From the NCBI GenBank assembly GCA_963784425.1, contig CAWARM010000011.1, positions 558,001-622,000 on the forward strand: a DNA stretch of 64,000 nucleotides, read 5' to 3'. Under the pieces are notes generated by a model, which ran no database searches, was not told where the DNA came from, and was given only the letters and a program-made list of their open reading frames with translations. The position numbers and the translations under genes are program-made. This document shows positions 24,964 to 33,970 of the stretch, piece after piece (position 1 is the stretch's first letter; each line of letters opens with the position of its first letter). The DNA is from SHZL01 sp963784425. Lineage in GTDB: Bacteria; Pseudomonadota; Gammaproteobacteria; Xanthomonadales; SZUA-36.

Positions 24964-24993
24964 CAATGTGGGGACGGGTCGGTCCCCACATTG
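24964..24993. repeat. REP-like palindrome (CAATGTGGGGAC family)
   Basis: Perfect 12-base inverted repeat CAATGTGGGGAC / GTCCCCACATTG with a 6-base GC-rich spacer. The core is shared with the repeats at 6072 and 10146. It sits about 130 bases before the M16 peptidase gene and could act as a transcript hairpin or as a dispersed REP element. Confidence 0.6.
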
Positions 24994-25028
24994 TCCTAAA
25001 TCTCCCTCACTCCATACTATCGCCTTCC

Positions 25029-25052
25029 CGACACTTCAGGCGACACTTCAGG
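25029..25052. repeat. 12-base tandem duplication
   Basis: CGACACTTCAGG is present twice head to tail, about 70 bases upstream of the M16 peptidase start. It may be a simple slippage duplication or a pair of activator sites. Confidence 0.4.
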
Positions 25053-25121
25053 CATAGGCGCGCCGAATGCAAAGCCGTTAGAATCGCCCGCTGGTTTTCC
25101 CCATTGTTCACGAGGTACTCC

Positions 25122-28064
25122 ATGTTACAGCGGCTGAGCCCGATCACGCGTTCCCAAACCCGTTTGGTTTTGATTTCCCTGGCGACTGTTTTTCTGCTGC
25201 TTGCCTGTGAACCCGGTCCCGATACTGCCGCCAGCGGCGCCGCAGCCACGGCCGCGCAATTTCCATTGCCAGCGGGAGTCGCATTGGTGGAAACCTACAC
25301 AGGCGGCAACGGCGACTTTTCGGTGCCGTTTTCCAAGTACCGCCTGGACAACGGCTTGACCGTGATCCTGCACGAAGACCATTCCGATCCGCTTGCTCAT
25401 GTTGATGTGGCCTACCACGTAGGCTCCGACCGGGAGGAACCGGGACACTCCGGCTTTGCCCATTTCTTCGAACACATGATGTTTGAAGGCTCGGCCCACG
25501 TCCCGCAGGGCACTTTCGGCAAGACCATTTCTGATGCCGGGGGCTCGCTCAACGGCACCACCAATTCCGACCGCACCAATTACTACGAGACCATTCCGGT
25601 CAATCAGCTGGAAATTGCCTTGTGGCTGGAAGCAGATCGAATGGGCTTCCTGCTTGAGGCGGTAGACGAAGAGAAATTCGAGGTGCAGCGAGCAACCGTG
25701 AAAAACGAACGCAGCGAACGGGTGGACAACGCGCCCTATGGCCGCACCAGCGAAACCATGATGAAAAACCTCTATTCACCGGAACATCCTTATTCCTGGC
25801 CAGTGATCGGTTGGACCGCGGACCTCGAAGCGGCAACGCTGGATGAATTGGAGCGCTTCTTCCTGCGTTGGTACGGGCCCAACAACGCCCAGCTGGTTAT
25901 CGGTGGCGACATCGACCCGCGGCAAACCCTGCTCTGGGTAGCCAAATATTTCGGTCCGATCCCGCGCGGGCCGGAAGTCCAGGCGCTGCCCAAGCAATCC
26001 GCCCATTTGGACAGCGACCGCTACGTGACGCTCGAAGACAACATTCATCTGCCGGCCATCGCCATGGCCATACCCACGGTGGCCTATTACGACAAGGACG
26101 AGGCCGCGCTCGACGCCGCGGCGAAAATTCTTGGCCAGGGCAAAGCCTCCTTGTTATATCAACAACTGGTGCAAAGCGGACGTGCCGTGAGCGCTTTTGC
26201 CAGCCATGCCTGCCGCGAACTGGCCTGTGAAATGACCTTTGTCGTGGTGCAGAATCCGTCTTCCGGTGAGTCACTGGCGCAAATGGAGACTGCCATACGC
26301 GCAACCCTGACGGAATTCGGCCAACGCCCGGTCAGTACAGATGACTTGGAAAAATTCAAGGCACAGTTCGAGTCCGGCCGCATCTTCAGCATGCAAAGCG
26401 TTAGCGGAAAAGTGGGAGCCCTGGCCTATTCTGAAATGTTCAACGGCGACCCCAAGGCCGTGCAGGACGATCTGCGCCGCTATGCGGCAGTAACGTCGAA
26501 GGATGTGAGCCGCGCATTCAACCAGTATGTTGCGAACAAGCCTGCCGTGGTGCTCAGCATAGTTCCCACGGGGCAGGCGGAGCTGGCGGCTGCCGAACCG
26601 AATTACGCAGCACCCCCCGCGCTTCCGGAAAGCGATCCTGCAGCCGGGGCACTGCCAGCAGATTTGCAATTGCGTACGGTGAAGGATGATTTTGATCGCA
26701 GCGTGAAGCCTGTCCCGGGCATGAACCCACTGGTGGAGTTACCGGCCGTGAGTGACACCAGGCTGGCCAACGGAGTGCGCTTGCTCAGCGTGACCAATAC
26801 CGAAACGCCCACAGTTACCATGCAGGTGTTGTTCGACATGGGTCAGCGTGACGAACCCGCCGGTAAAGCCGGCCTTGCCAGCCTGACAGCCGCACTGATG
26901 AATGAAACCAGCAAAAACCATACAGCGGCTGAATTCAGTGAAGCGCTGGAACGGATCGGTGCAAGTGTCACGGTCTCAGCCGGTCAATACCAAACGGCGA
27001 TCAGCCTCAATTCCCTGGCCAGGAACTTCAATGCAGCCATGGCCCTGTTTATGGAGCGCCTGCTGGAGCCATCCTTCACCGAAGAAGATTTCAATCGCGT
27101 CAAGGAGCAACTGACAGAGGAGTTGCTGCAAGCACAAAAATCCGGGGAATCCCTGGCTGCCCGCGCCACCGGCGCTGTACTGGCTGGGCCGACCCATCCA
27201 TTGTCGTATCCGGGCAGCGGCCTGCCATCAACCATTGCCGCGATCTCACTGGATGACGTCAAAGCTTTTTATGCTGCGCATATCCCGTCCCACATCAAGG
27301 GTGTGCTGGCCAGCACCAGCCTGCCGCAGGAAGAGTTTAACCGCGTGATTGCGCCACTGGCCGGCCTGAAGGTTGCAGCCGTTGCGCGTGAACCCGTTGC
27401 CGGGTTTCTGCCGGTTAACGGGCGCAGGATCTACCTGGTGGACAAACCCGGTGCAGCCCAGTCCAGCGTGCGCTTCGTACACCCCTCCTTGCCCTATGAT
27501 GCCCTTGGCGATTTTTACCTTGCCGGCCTGATGAACTTTAATTTGGGAGGCACCTTCGACAGCCGCCTCAACCTCAAACTGCGTGAAGAAAAAGGCTGGA
27601 CCTACGGCGCCTACAGCGGGTTTGCTGGCGGCCAGGAGATGGGGAGCTTCGAGTTTTCCGCCGAATTCAAGGGTGAGGCAACAGTGGATGCGATCACTGC
27701 CGCCCTGGCTGAACTGGAAGCCTACGCAAACTCCGGGCCTACGCAGGAAGAATTCCAGTACATGCAAAATGCCGTCAGCCAGAACGAGGCTTTGCGTTAC
27801 GAAACACCGGGCGCCAAGCTGGGACTGCTCGACCAGATACTGACCTACGATTTGCCGCTCGACTACCGCGATGAGCAAAAAGCGCTATTGCAGGCGACCG
27901 ATCGCGCTACGCTCAGCAGACTGGCTGCGAGCCTGTTACAACCTGAAAACCTGGCCATCATCGTGGTGGGCGATGCAGCAACGCTCAAATCCCAGCTGCA
28001 GCAATTGCCCTGGCCGCTAACAGAGCTCGATGCCGAGGGATTTGTGGTGCCGGAAACGAAGTGA
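25122..28064 (+). CDS. M16 (pitrilysin/insulinase) family metallopeptidase lipoprotein
   Basis: 980 residues. A lipoprotein signal with lipobox LLAC (Cys29) directs it to the envelope. The first M16 half contains the inverted zinc motif HFFEH at residues 114-118 with the downstream EEKFEVQRATVKNER glutamate; the second half (from about residue 560) lacks the motif but has the R/Y substrate-binding element typical of inactive partners (LREEKGWTYGAYSGF). Together they form the clamshell of two-domain M16 peptidases that degrade peptides in the periplasm. ATG 25122 is chosen because it puts the signal peptide at the N-terminus; the open frame extends 71 codons further upstream through the repeat region without family sequence. 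Confidence 0.88.
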   Translation: MLQRLSPITRSQTRLVLISLATVFLLLACEPGPDTAASGAAATAAQFPLPAGVALVETYTGGNGDFSVPFSKYRLDNGLTVILHEDHSDPLAHVDVAYHVGSDREEPGHSGFAHFFEHMMFEGSAHVPQGTFGKTISDAGGSLNGTTNSDRTNYYETIPVNQLEIALWLEADRMGFLLEAVDEEKFEVQRATVKNERSERVDNAPYGRTSETMMKNLYSPEHPYSWPVIGWTADLEAATLDELERFFLRWYGPNNAQLVIGGDIDPRQTLLWVAKYFGPIPRGPEVQALPKQSAHLDSDRYVTLEDNIHLPAIAMAIPTVAYYDKDEAALDAAAKILGQGKASLLYQQLVQSGRAVSAFASHACRELACEMTFVVVQNPSSGESLAQMETAIRATLTEFGQRPVSTDDLEKFKAQFESGRIFSMQSVSGKVGALAYSEMFNGDPKAVQDDLRRYAAVTSKDVSRAFNQYVANKPAVVLSIVPTGQAELAAAEPNYAAPPALPESDPAAGALPADLQLRTVKDDFDRSVKPVPGMNPLVELPAVSDTRLANGVRLLSVTNTETPTVTMQVLFDMGQRDEPAGKAGLASLTAALMNETSKNHTAAEFSEALERIGASVTVSAGQYQTAISLNSLARNFNAAMALFMERLLEPSFTEEDFNRVKEQLTEELLQAQKSGESLAARATGAVLAGPTHPLSYPGSGLPSTIAAISLDDVKAFYAAHIPSHIKGVLASTSLPQEEFNRVIAPLAGLKVAAVAREPVAGFLPVNGRRIYLVDKPGAAQSSVRFVHPSLPYDALGDFYLAGLMNFNLGGTFDSRLNLKLREEKGWTYGAYSGFAGGQEMGSFEFSAEFKGEATVDAITAALAELEAYANSGPTQEEFQYMQNAVSQNEALRYETPGAKLGLLDQILTYDLPLDYRDEQKALLQATDRATLSRLAASLLQPENLAIIVVGDAATLKSQLQQLPWPLTELDAEGFVVPETK

Positions 28065-28117
28065 CGTTTGCCCTTGGGCTACAATGAGCGAGACCCGATT
28101 TGTAATGGAGACAAGGC

Positions 28118-29275
28118 GTGAAAATCTCGATGCCACTGAGCGAAGACCTCGAACTGTTGCGGGACACGGTGCGGCGCTTTGCTGAGCAGGAAATAGCACC
28201 ACGTGCAGCCCTGATCGACCGGGAAAATGAATTTCCGCAAGACCTGTGGCCCAAGCTGGGCCGACTTGGACTGCTGGGCATGACCGTGCCGGCAGAGTAT
28301 GGCGGATCCGAGCTGGGTTACCTGGCACACGTCGTTGCCATGGAGGAGATCTCCCGCGCTTCCGGTTCCGTCGGCTTGTCCTACGGCGCCTGCAGCAACC
28401 TGGGCATCGACAACCTGTGCAAAAATGCCAGCCCGCAGCAAAAACAGAAATACCTGCCAGGCTTGTGCCATGGCGAAACAGTTGCTGCGCTGGCCATGTC
28501 CGAAAGTGGCGCCGGCTCGGACGTAGTAGGTTCAATGAGCTGCAAAGCCGAATTCCGCGACGGCGCGTGGTGGGCCAACGGCAGCAAAATGTGGATTACC
28601 AACGGACCTGAAGCCAGTGTCCTTATTGTCTATATGAGAACGGCAAGCAAGGACGCCGGCACGCGCAGCATCACCGCCTTCATCGTAGAAAAAGGCATGC
28701 CGGGCTTCAGCGTTGCAGACAAGTTGGACAAACTCGGCATGCGGGGCTCCAACACCTGCGAGTTGCTGTTCGAGAACTGCAAGATCCCGGCGGAAAACGT
28801 GCTCGGTGAAGTAAACCAGGGCGTAAAGGTGCTGATGAAAGGGCTGGATACCGAACGCCTGGTATTGACTGGCGGGCCCCTGGGACTGATGCATGCCGCG
28901 TTGGACGCCGTGCTGCCATACCTTGGCGAACGCAAACAATTCAACCGGACCCTGGGTTCCTTTGGCGTCATGCAAGCCAAGGTGGCAGACATGTACACGG
29001 CGCTGCAGTCATCCCGCGCTTACGCATATCGCATTGCCGGGGATTACGAACGTGGCCGCAGATCGCGGATCGACCCGGCATCCTGCCTGCTGCACGCATC
29101 GCGCAGCGCCGTGATGGTGGCGCTGGAAGCAATCCAGTGCCTGGGTGGCAATGGTTACATCAACGATTACCTCACCGGCCGCATCCTGCGCGACGCCAAG
29201 TTGTATGAGATCGGCGCCGGCACCAATGAAATCCGGCAAATGCTCATTGGGCGGGAGTTGCTCGGGGCGGGCTAG
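28118..29275 (+). CDS. liuA: Isovaleryl-CoA dehydrogenase
   Basis: 385 residues of an acyl-CoA dehydrogenase that oxidises isovaleryl-CoA to 3-methylcrotonyl-CoA with FAD, the first dedicated step of leucine catabolism. Signatures include ALAMSESGAGSD, WITNGPEA, the FAD-binding LGGNGYI and the C-terminal YEIGAGTNEIRQ. The catalytic glutamate of IVD lies unusually early in the C-terminal domain, in keeping with LDTERLVL here (E in GLDTERL). GTG 28118 has GGAGACAAGG upstream; ATG 28130 is the alternative. It begins the run of genes to 35155 that encodes branched-chain acyl-CoA breakdown. Confidence 0.88.
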   Translation: MKISMPLSEDLELLRDTVRRFAEQEIAPRAALIDRENEFPQDLWPKLGRLGLLGMTVPAEYGGSELGYLAHVVAMEEISRASGSVGLSYGACSNLGIDNLCKNASPQQKQKYLPGLCHGETVAALAMSESGAGSDVVGSMSCKAEFRDGAWWANGSKMWITNGPEASVLIVYMRTASKDAGTRSITAFIVEKGMPGFSVADKLDKLGMRGSNTCELLFENCKIPAENVLGEVNQGVKVLMKGLDTERLVLTGGPLGLMHAALDAVLPYLGERKQFNRTLGSFGVMQAKVADMYTALQSSRAYAYRIAGDYERGRRSRIDPASCLLHASRSAVMVALEAIQCLGGNGYINDYLTGRILRDAKLYEIGAGTNEIRQMLIGRELLGAG

Positions 29276-29369
29276 TTTTCGGCTGCGTGCAGATGATTGC
29301 ACTGGCCGATTTGAATTTAGTTTAAAATGCCCTCATAACTAACAAATAGTCACAACCGGGAAAGCCACC

Positions 29370-30548
29370 ATGTCAGAAGTAGTCATCGTCGCGGCAAAAC
29401 GCACCCCCATAGGCGCTTTCCAGGGGCAATTCCAGCCCCTGAGTGCACACGACCTGGGCGCTGCCGCAATTCGAGCCGCACTGGAACAGTCTGGCGTCAG
29501 CTCTGCCGACGTCACCGAAGTCATAATGGGCTGCGTATTGCCGGCGGGTTTGGGCCAGGCGCCCGCGCGCCAGGCTGCGCTCAAGGCAGGACTGCCGGTT
29601 TCGGCAGGTTGCATGACCATCAACAAGGTGTGTGGCTCCGGCATGAAAGCGGTCATGCTGGGTCACGATGCCATCAAGGCAGGAGCATCCGAGATCGTAA
29701 TCGCCGGCGGCATGGAGTCCATGAGCAATGCGCCCTACCTGTTGCCCAAAGCGCGGGCCGGCATGCGCATGGGTCACGCACAGGTACTGGATCACATGTT
29801 TTACGATGCGTTGCAAAGCCCTTACGACAACCAGATGATGGGGGTGTTCGGCGAGATGTGCGCGGACAAGTACCACTTCACCCGCGAACAACAGGACGCC
29901 TTTGCGGTCGCATCGGTGGAACGCGCCAACCGCGCCATGCGCGAGGGAGATTTTAGGGATGAGATCACTGCAGTCACGGTTAAGGACAGACAGGGTGAAA
30001 CAGTGTTCGACCAGGACGAAGAACCGCCACGCTGCAAAGTAGAAAAAATTCCCACGCTGCGCCCGGCATTCAAACCCGACGGTACGGTTACAGCAGCCAA
30101 TTCCTCATCCATTTCAGACGGCGCAGCCGCCCTGGTGCTGATGACCGACAGCAAAGCCGCTGAACTCGGAGTCAAGCCGCTGGCGCGAATTGTGGCACAT
30201 GCCACGCATGCCCAGGCGCCCGAGTGGTTTACCACCGCGCCTTCGGTGGCAGTGACCAAAGCGGTGAAGAAAGCCGGCTGGCGGATGCAGGACGTAGATC
30301 TGTTCGAAATCAACGAAGCCTTTGCGGCAGTGACCATGGCGGCCATGCTTGATCTTGGAGTGGATCACGCCAGGGTAAACGTCAATGGCGGTGCGTGCGC
30401 ATTGGGTCACCCGGTCGGTGCCTCGGGTGCACGCATCCTGGTCACGCTGTTACACGCGCTGCGCCATCGCGGTGGCCGGCGGGGTGTCGCTTCCCTCTGC
30501 CTGGGTGGCGGCGAAGCGGTCGCAGTCGCCATTGAACTGGTCGGCTGA
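29370..30548 (+). CDS. Acetyl-CoA C-acyltransferase (thiolase)
   Basis: 392 residues with all thiolase motifs: nucleophile Cys88 in NKVCGSGMKAVM, EINEAFA, GGACALGHPVGASGAR with the catalytic His, and the final CLGGGEAVA with the second Cys. Biosynthetic-type length and the CxGGG ending suggest acetoacetyl-CoA or 2-methylacetoacetyl-CoA as substrate. In this cluster it would cleave acetoacetyl-CoA formed after HMG-CoA lyase and, with the HSD10-like SDR, 2-methylacetoacetyl-CoA from isoleucine. That assignment is inferred from the neighbours. RBS GGGAAAG precedes ATG 29370. Confidence 0.9.
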   Translation: MSEVVIVAAKRTPIGAFQGQFQPLSAHDLGAAAIRAALEQSGVSSADVTEVIMGCVLPAGLGQAPARQAALKAGLPVSAGCMTINKVCGSGMKAVMLGHDAIKAGASEIVIAGGMESMSNAPYLLPKARAGMRMGHAQVLDHMFYDALQSPYDNQMMGVFGEMCADKYHFTREQQDAFAVASVERANRAMREGDFRDEITAVTVKDRQGETVFDQDEEPPRCKVEKIPTLRPAFKPDGTVTAANSSSISDGAAALVLMTDSKAAELGVKPLARIVAHATHAQAPEWFTTAPSVAVTKAVKKAGWRMQDVDLFEINEAFAAVTMAAMLDLGVDHARVNVNGGACALGHPVGASGARILVTLLHALRHRGGRRGVASLCLGGGEAVAVAIELVG

Positions 30549-30589
30549 GCCCAAACTTTTGCGGTCGCCAAAGCTGGCATAATGTGCCC

Positions 30590-32197
30590 ATGGCAACCAT
30601 TGAGACCAAGGTAGACTCTGGTTCGGCCCAGTACGCGCAGAATGCAAAGTACATGCGTGGCCTGGTGTCCGACCTCAAACTACAGTTGGCAAAGGCCAGC
30701 CTGGGCGGAGGAGAAGGGGCGCGCGAAAAGCACCAGGCGCGGGGCAAGTTGTTACCACGCGAACGCGTTGCCGCCCTGCTCGACCGCGGCAGTTCTTTCC
30801 TTGAATTCTCCGGCCTGGCCGGGCATGGGCTTTACGATGGCGGCGCCCCTTGTGCGGGAATCATTACCGGCATGGGTCACGTGCACGGCCGTGAAGTAGT
30901 CGTGGTGGCGAACGATGCCACGGTCAAAGGTGGTACCTATTTCCCGGTCACGGTTAAAAAGCACCTGCGGGCGCAGGAAATCGCACTGGAGAATCACCTG
31001 CCCTGCATCTACCTGGTGGATTCGGGTGGTGCCTTCCTGCCGCTGCAGGATGAAGTGTTTCCGGACCGGGATCACTTCGGCCGCATCTTCTACAACCAGG
31101 CGCGACTTTCCGCGCTCAACATTCCGCAGATTGCCGTGGTCATGGGTTCCTGCACTGCGGGCGGCGCGTATGTTCCCGCCATGTCCGACGAATCCATCAT
31201 TGTCCGCGACCAGGGCACCATTTTTCTTGGCGGCCCGCCGCTGGTTCGCGCTGCCACCGGCGAGGTGGTTGATGCGGAGTCGCTGGGCGGCGCACGCGTG
31301 CACAGCACGAAATCGGGCGTGGTCGATCACATGGCGGAAAATGATGCCCATGCGCTCCTGATGGTGCGGGAAGCCATCCTGCATTTGAACCGCGTCAAGC
31401 CATCCACACTTGAGCTCAGGAAACCGGTTTCTCCCCGGTATGCCAGTGACGAGATGTACGGCATTGTTCCGCAGGACACGCGCTTTGCTTACGACATCCG
31501 TGAAATCATTGCGCGCCTGGTAGACGGAAGTGAATTTCACGAATTTAAATCACGCTATGGCAAGACCATCGTGTGTGGATTTGCTCACCTGGAAGGCTAT
31601 CCGGTCGGCATCGTAGCCAACAACGGCATCCTGTTTTCAGAATCCGCTTTGAAAGCAACTCACTTCATAGAGTTATGCAGTCAACGCAATATCCCTCTGA
31701 TATTTCTTCAGAATATTACCGGGTTCATGGTTGGAAAGCAGTATGAAAATGCCGGAATTGCAAAGGATGGGGCAAAAATGGTTACAGCGGTCGCCACCTG
31801 CCGTGTTCCCAGGTTCACCGTAATCGTTGGTGGCTCCTACGGTGCGGGCAACTACGCCATGTGCGGCCGCGCCTACCAACCGAGAATGTTGTGGATGTGG
31901 CCCAATGCACGCATTTCGGTTATGGGTGGAGAACAAGCCGCCGGGGTACTGGCCACGGTGAAGCGTGATGGCATCGAAGCCAGCGGCCAGGTATGGTCAG
32001 CCCAGGAGGAAGATGCGTTCCGGGCACCCATCCGGCAGCAGTATGAGAACCAGGGTCATCCCTATTACGCCACGGCGCGCTTATGGGATGACGGCGTCAT
32101 CGATCCCGTCGACACGCGCGGTGTTCTGGCGCTGGCGCTGGCAGCGGCGCAGAACGCGCCGCGTGAAAGTGGCGGCTTCGGCATGTTCCGGATGTGA
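30590..32197 (+). CDS. liuB: 3-methylcrotonyl-CoA carboxylase, carboxyltransferase (beta) subunit
   Basis: 535 residues of a biotin-dependent carboxyltransferase. Crotonase-fold halves are visible: YLVDSGGAFLPLQDEVFPDRDHFGRIFYNQARLSA and IFLGGPPLVRAATGEVVDAESLGGARVH in the N-half, and ITGFMVGKQYENAGIAKDGAKMVTAV with GGSYGAGNYAMCGRAY in the C-half, all typical of MCC beta rather than propionyl-CoA carboxylase. It transfers carboxyl from biotin to 3-methylcrotonyl-CoA. The biotin-carrying alpha subunit, normally encoded two genes downstream, is not present in the window. ATG 30590 is preferred to GTG 30584. Confidence 0.92.
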   Translation: MATIETKVDSGSAQYAQNAKYMRGLVSDLKLQLAKASLGGGEGAREKHQARGKLLPRERVAALLDRGSSFLEFSGLAGHGLYDGGAPCAGIITGMGHVHGREVVVVANDATVKGGTYFPVTVKKHLRAQEIALENHLPCIYLVDSGGAFLPLQDEVFPDRDHFGRIFYNQARLSALNIPQIAVVMGSCTAGGAYVPAMSDESIIVRDQGTIFLGGPPLVRAATGEVVDAESLGGARVHSTKSGVVDHMAENDAHALLMVREAILHLNRVKPSTLELRKPVSPRYASDEMYGIVPQDTRFAYDIREIIARLVDGSEFHEFKSRYGKTIVCGFAHLEGYPVGIVANNGILFSESALKATHFIELCSQRNIPLIFLQNITGFMVGKQYENAGIAKDGAKMVTAVATCRVPRFTVIVGGSYGAGNYAMCGRAYQPRMLWMWPNARISVMGGEQAAGVLATVKRDGIEASGQVWSAQEEDAFRAPIRQQYENQGHPYYATARLWDDGVIDPVDTRGVLALALAAAQNAPRESGGFGMFRM

Positions 32198-32209
32198 CGT
32201 CGGCAACTC

Positions 32210-33043
32210 ATGAGTTCGCTGCCGATGACTGATGACGCCCTGCTGCAAAGCTGCGATTCACGTGGCGTGTTGACACTGACACTCAATCGCCCGGAGATTC
32301 ATAACGCGTTTGGCGACACCCTGATCGCCAGTCTGGCCGCTGTGCTGGATAGCGCCAACGATGACCCAGGCATCCGCGTCATAGTGATCACCGGCGCAGG
32401 CAAGAGTTTCTCTGCAGGTGCGGATTTGAACTGGATGCGCGGCATGCTCGCGGCCAGCGCAGAGGAGAATGAACGAGACGCGCTCCAATTGGCTGCCATG
32501 TTGCGCTGCCTCAATTACAACTCCAAGCCCACCATCGCCCGGGTCAACGGTTCAGCATTCGGTGGAGGTGTGGGCCTGATTGCCTGTTGCGATATCGTGG
32601 TGGCAGCGGATGCCGCGCAGTTCGGGCTCACCGAAGTTCACCTTGGCCTGGTCCCGGCAATCATTTCCCCTTATGTTTTCCGCCGCATTGGCGAGCGCAA
32701 CGCGCGGCGTTATTTTCTTAATGCCGAACGCTTTGATGCCGGCAGGGCATTGGAAATTGGCCTGCTGCAGGAAGTAGTGCCCATGTCTGCACTGGATCAA
32801 CAGGTCGATCGCCAGGTGGAGATGCTGTTACGTGCCGGGCCAGTTGCAGCCGCGCAAAGCAAAAGCCTGCTGTTTAGGGTAGCCGGACTGGATGTCACGC
32901 GACAACTGCACCTGGACCAGGAAAATGCCCGGCTGATAGCGCGCCTGAGGGTCTCTGCCGAAGGCCAGGAAGGCCTGGCGGCTTTCCTGGAAAAACGCCA
33001 TCCGGCCTGGGTACAAAAAGAAACGCAGCAAAAGCATGACTGA
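32210..33043 (+). CDS. liuC: Methylglutaconyl-CoA hydratase (enoyl-CoA hydratase family)
   Basis: 277 residues with crotonase motifs: LNRPEIHNAF, AGKSFSAGADLNWMRGM (oxyanion hole), and VNGSAFGGGVGLIACCDIVVAADAAQFGLTEVHLGLVPAIISPYV. It hydrates 3-methylglutaconyl-CoA to HMG-CoA in leucine degradation; the assignment within the broad family rests on its position between MCC beta and HMG-CoA lyase. Its end overlaps the lyase start by 8 bases, which implies coupled translation. Confidence 0.87.
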   Translation: MSSLPMTDDALLQSCDSRGVLTLTLNRPEIHNAFGDTLIASLAAVLDSANDDPGIRVIVITGAGKSFSAGADLNWMRGMLAASAEENERDALQLAAMLRCLNYNSKPTIARVNGSAFGGGVGLIACCDIVVAADAAQFGLTEVHLGLVPAIISPYVFRRIGERNARRYFLNAERFDAGRALEIGLLQEVVPMSALDQQVDRQVEMLLRAGPVAAAQSKSLLFRVAGLDVTRQLHLDQENARLIARLRVSAEGQEGLAAFLEKRHPAWVQKETQQKHD

Positions 33044-33947
33044 CCGTGTCAACCAGACTCATCGATTCACCGTGGTTGAAGTTGGCCCGCGCGATGGCTT
33101 GCAGAATGAAACATCGGTCTTGCCTGCTGCCACCAAGATCGATTTGATTAAACGGCTTGCTGCCTGTGGTTTGCCGGTGGTCGAAGCCGCCAGTTTTGTC
33201 AGTCCCAAGTGGGTGCCGCAGATGGCCGATGCCCACGAGGTAATGGCGGGACTGGACCTGCAGTCCGACACGCGTTTCCCGGTGCTGGTGCCAAACGTGC
33301 AAGGCCTGGACCGCGCGCGACAGGCAGGCGCCCGTGAAATTGCTGTCTTTATGGCAGCTTCGGAACAGTTTTCCCGACGTAACACCAATTGCTCCATTGC
33401 AGAATCCATTGAACGGCTCAAGCCAGTGGTCGAGGCCGCAACGGCGGATGGCATCCGGGCCCGTGGTTACATTTCCTGCGTGTTAGGTTGCCCTTACGAG
33501 GGCCGGATTTCACCGGCGGCTGTGGTACGCGCTGCAGAAGCATTATATGCGGCAGGTTGCACTGAGATTTCGTTAGGGGATACCATCGGCACCGGCACGG
33601 CGGGGGCCGCGCGCGACCTGGTAACCCTGGTCGCTGGTTCTGTCCCGATGGATAAGCTGGCAATCCATTTTCACGATACCTATGGGCAGGCACTGGCCAA
33701 TATCCTTGCCTGCATTGAAGTCGGCATCCGCATCGTCGATTCTTCTGTAGCCGGCCTGGGTGGCTGCCCTTACGCCCGGGGCGCCAGCGGCAATGTTGCC
33801 ACGGAAGACGTGGTATACATGCTGCAAGGCCTTGGGTTCGATTGTGGTATTGACCTCAGACAGCTGGCCCTGACCGGCAGCTGGATTTCATCCGTGCTGG
33901 GACGGGACAATAACAGTCGCGCCGGACGTGCGCTGGCCATGAATTAA
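33036..33947 (+). CDS. liuE: Hydroxymethylglutaryl-CoA lyase
   Basis: 303 residues of a TIM-barrel, metal-dependent lyase splitting HMG-CoA into acetyl-CoA and acetoacetate. The N-terminal VEVGPRDGLQNE binds metal and substrate, and the C-terminal GLGGCPYARGASGNVATEDVVYML is the family signature with the catalytic Cys in GGCPYA. HFHDTYGQALAN provides metal-binding histidines. It overlaps the upstream hydratase gene by 8 bases. Confidence 0.93.
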   Translation: MTDRVNQTHRFTVVEVGPRDGLQNETSVLPAATKIDLIKRLAACGLPVVEAASFVSPKWVPQMADAHEVMAGLDLQSDTRFPVLVPNVQGLDRARQAGAREIAVFMAASEQFSRRNTNCSIAESIERLKPVVEAATADGIRARGYISCVLGCPYEGRISPAAVVRAAEALYAAGCTEISLGDTIGTGTAGAARDLVTLVAGSVPMDKLAIHFHDTYGQALANILACIEVGIRIVDSSVAGLGGCPYARGASGNVATEDVVYMLQGLGFDCGIDLRQLALTGSWISSVLGRDNNSRAGRALAMN

Positions 33948-33970
33948 GCAAGCATATAAGGAGTAACACA

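Larger units (their letters stand above)
24508..25121. other. Divergent intergenic region, 614 bases
   Basis: Lies between icmF (leftward) and the M16 peptidase gene (rightward). It holds a TGTAC/GTACA dyad at 24771-24788, an AT-rich stretch at 24790-24870 suited to promoters for both genes, the 30-base palindrome at 24964-24993 and a 12-base tandem repeat at 25029-25052. No gene-like frame or RNA gene is evident; open frames crossing it have low protein character. Confidence 0.45.

Noticed and set aside
24909..25121. 71-codon extension upstream of the M16 peptidase
   Set aside because: It crosses a palindrome and a tandem repeat and would bury the lipoprotein signal. ATG 25122 is the natural start.
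29297..29328. Possible promoter TTGCAC / TAAAAT before the thiolase gene
   Set aside because: The spacer would be about 20 bases, too long for a normal sigma70 promoter, and no other support is seen.
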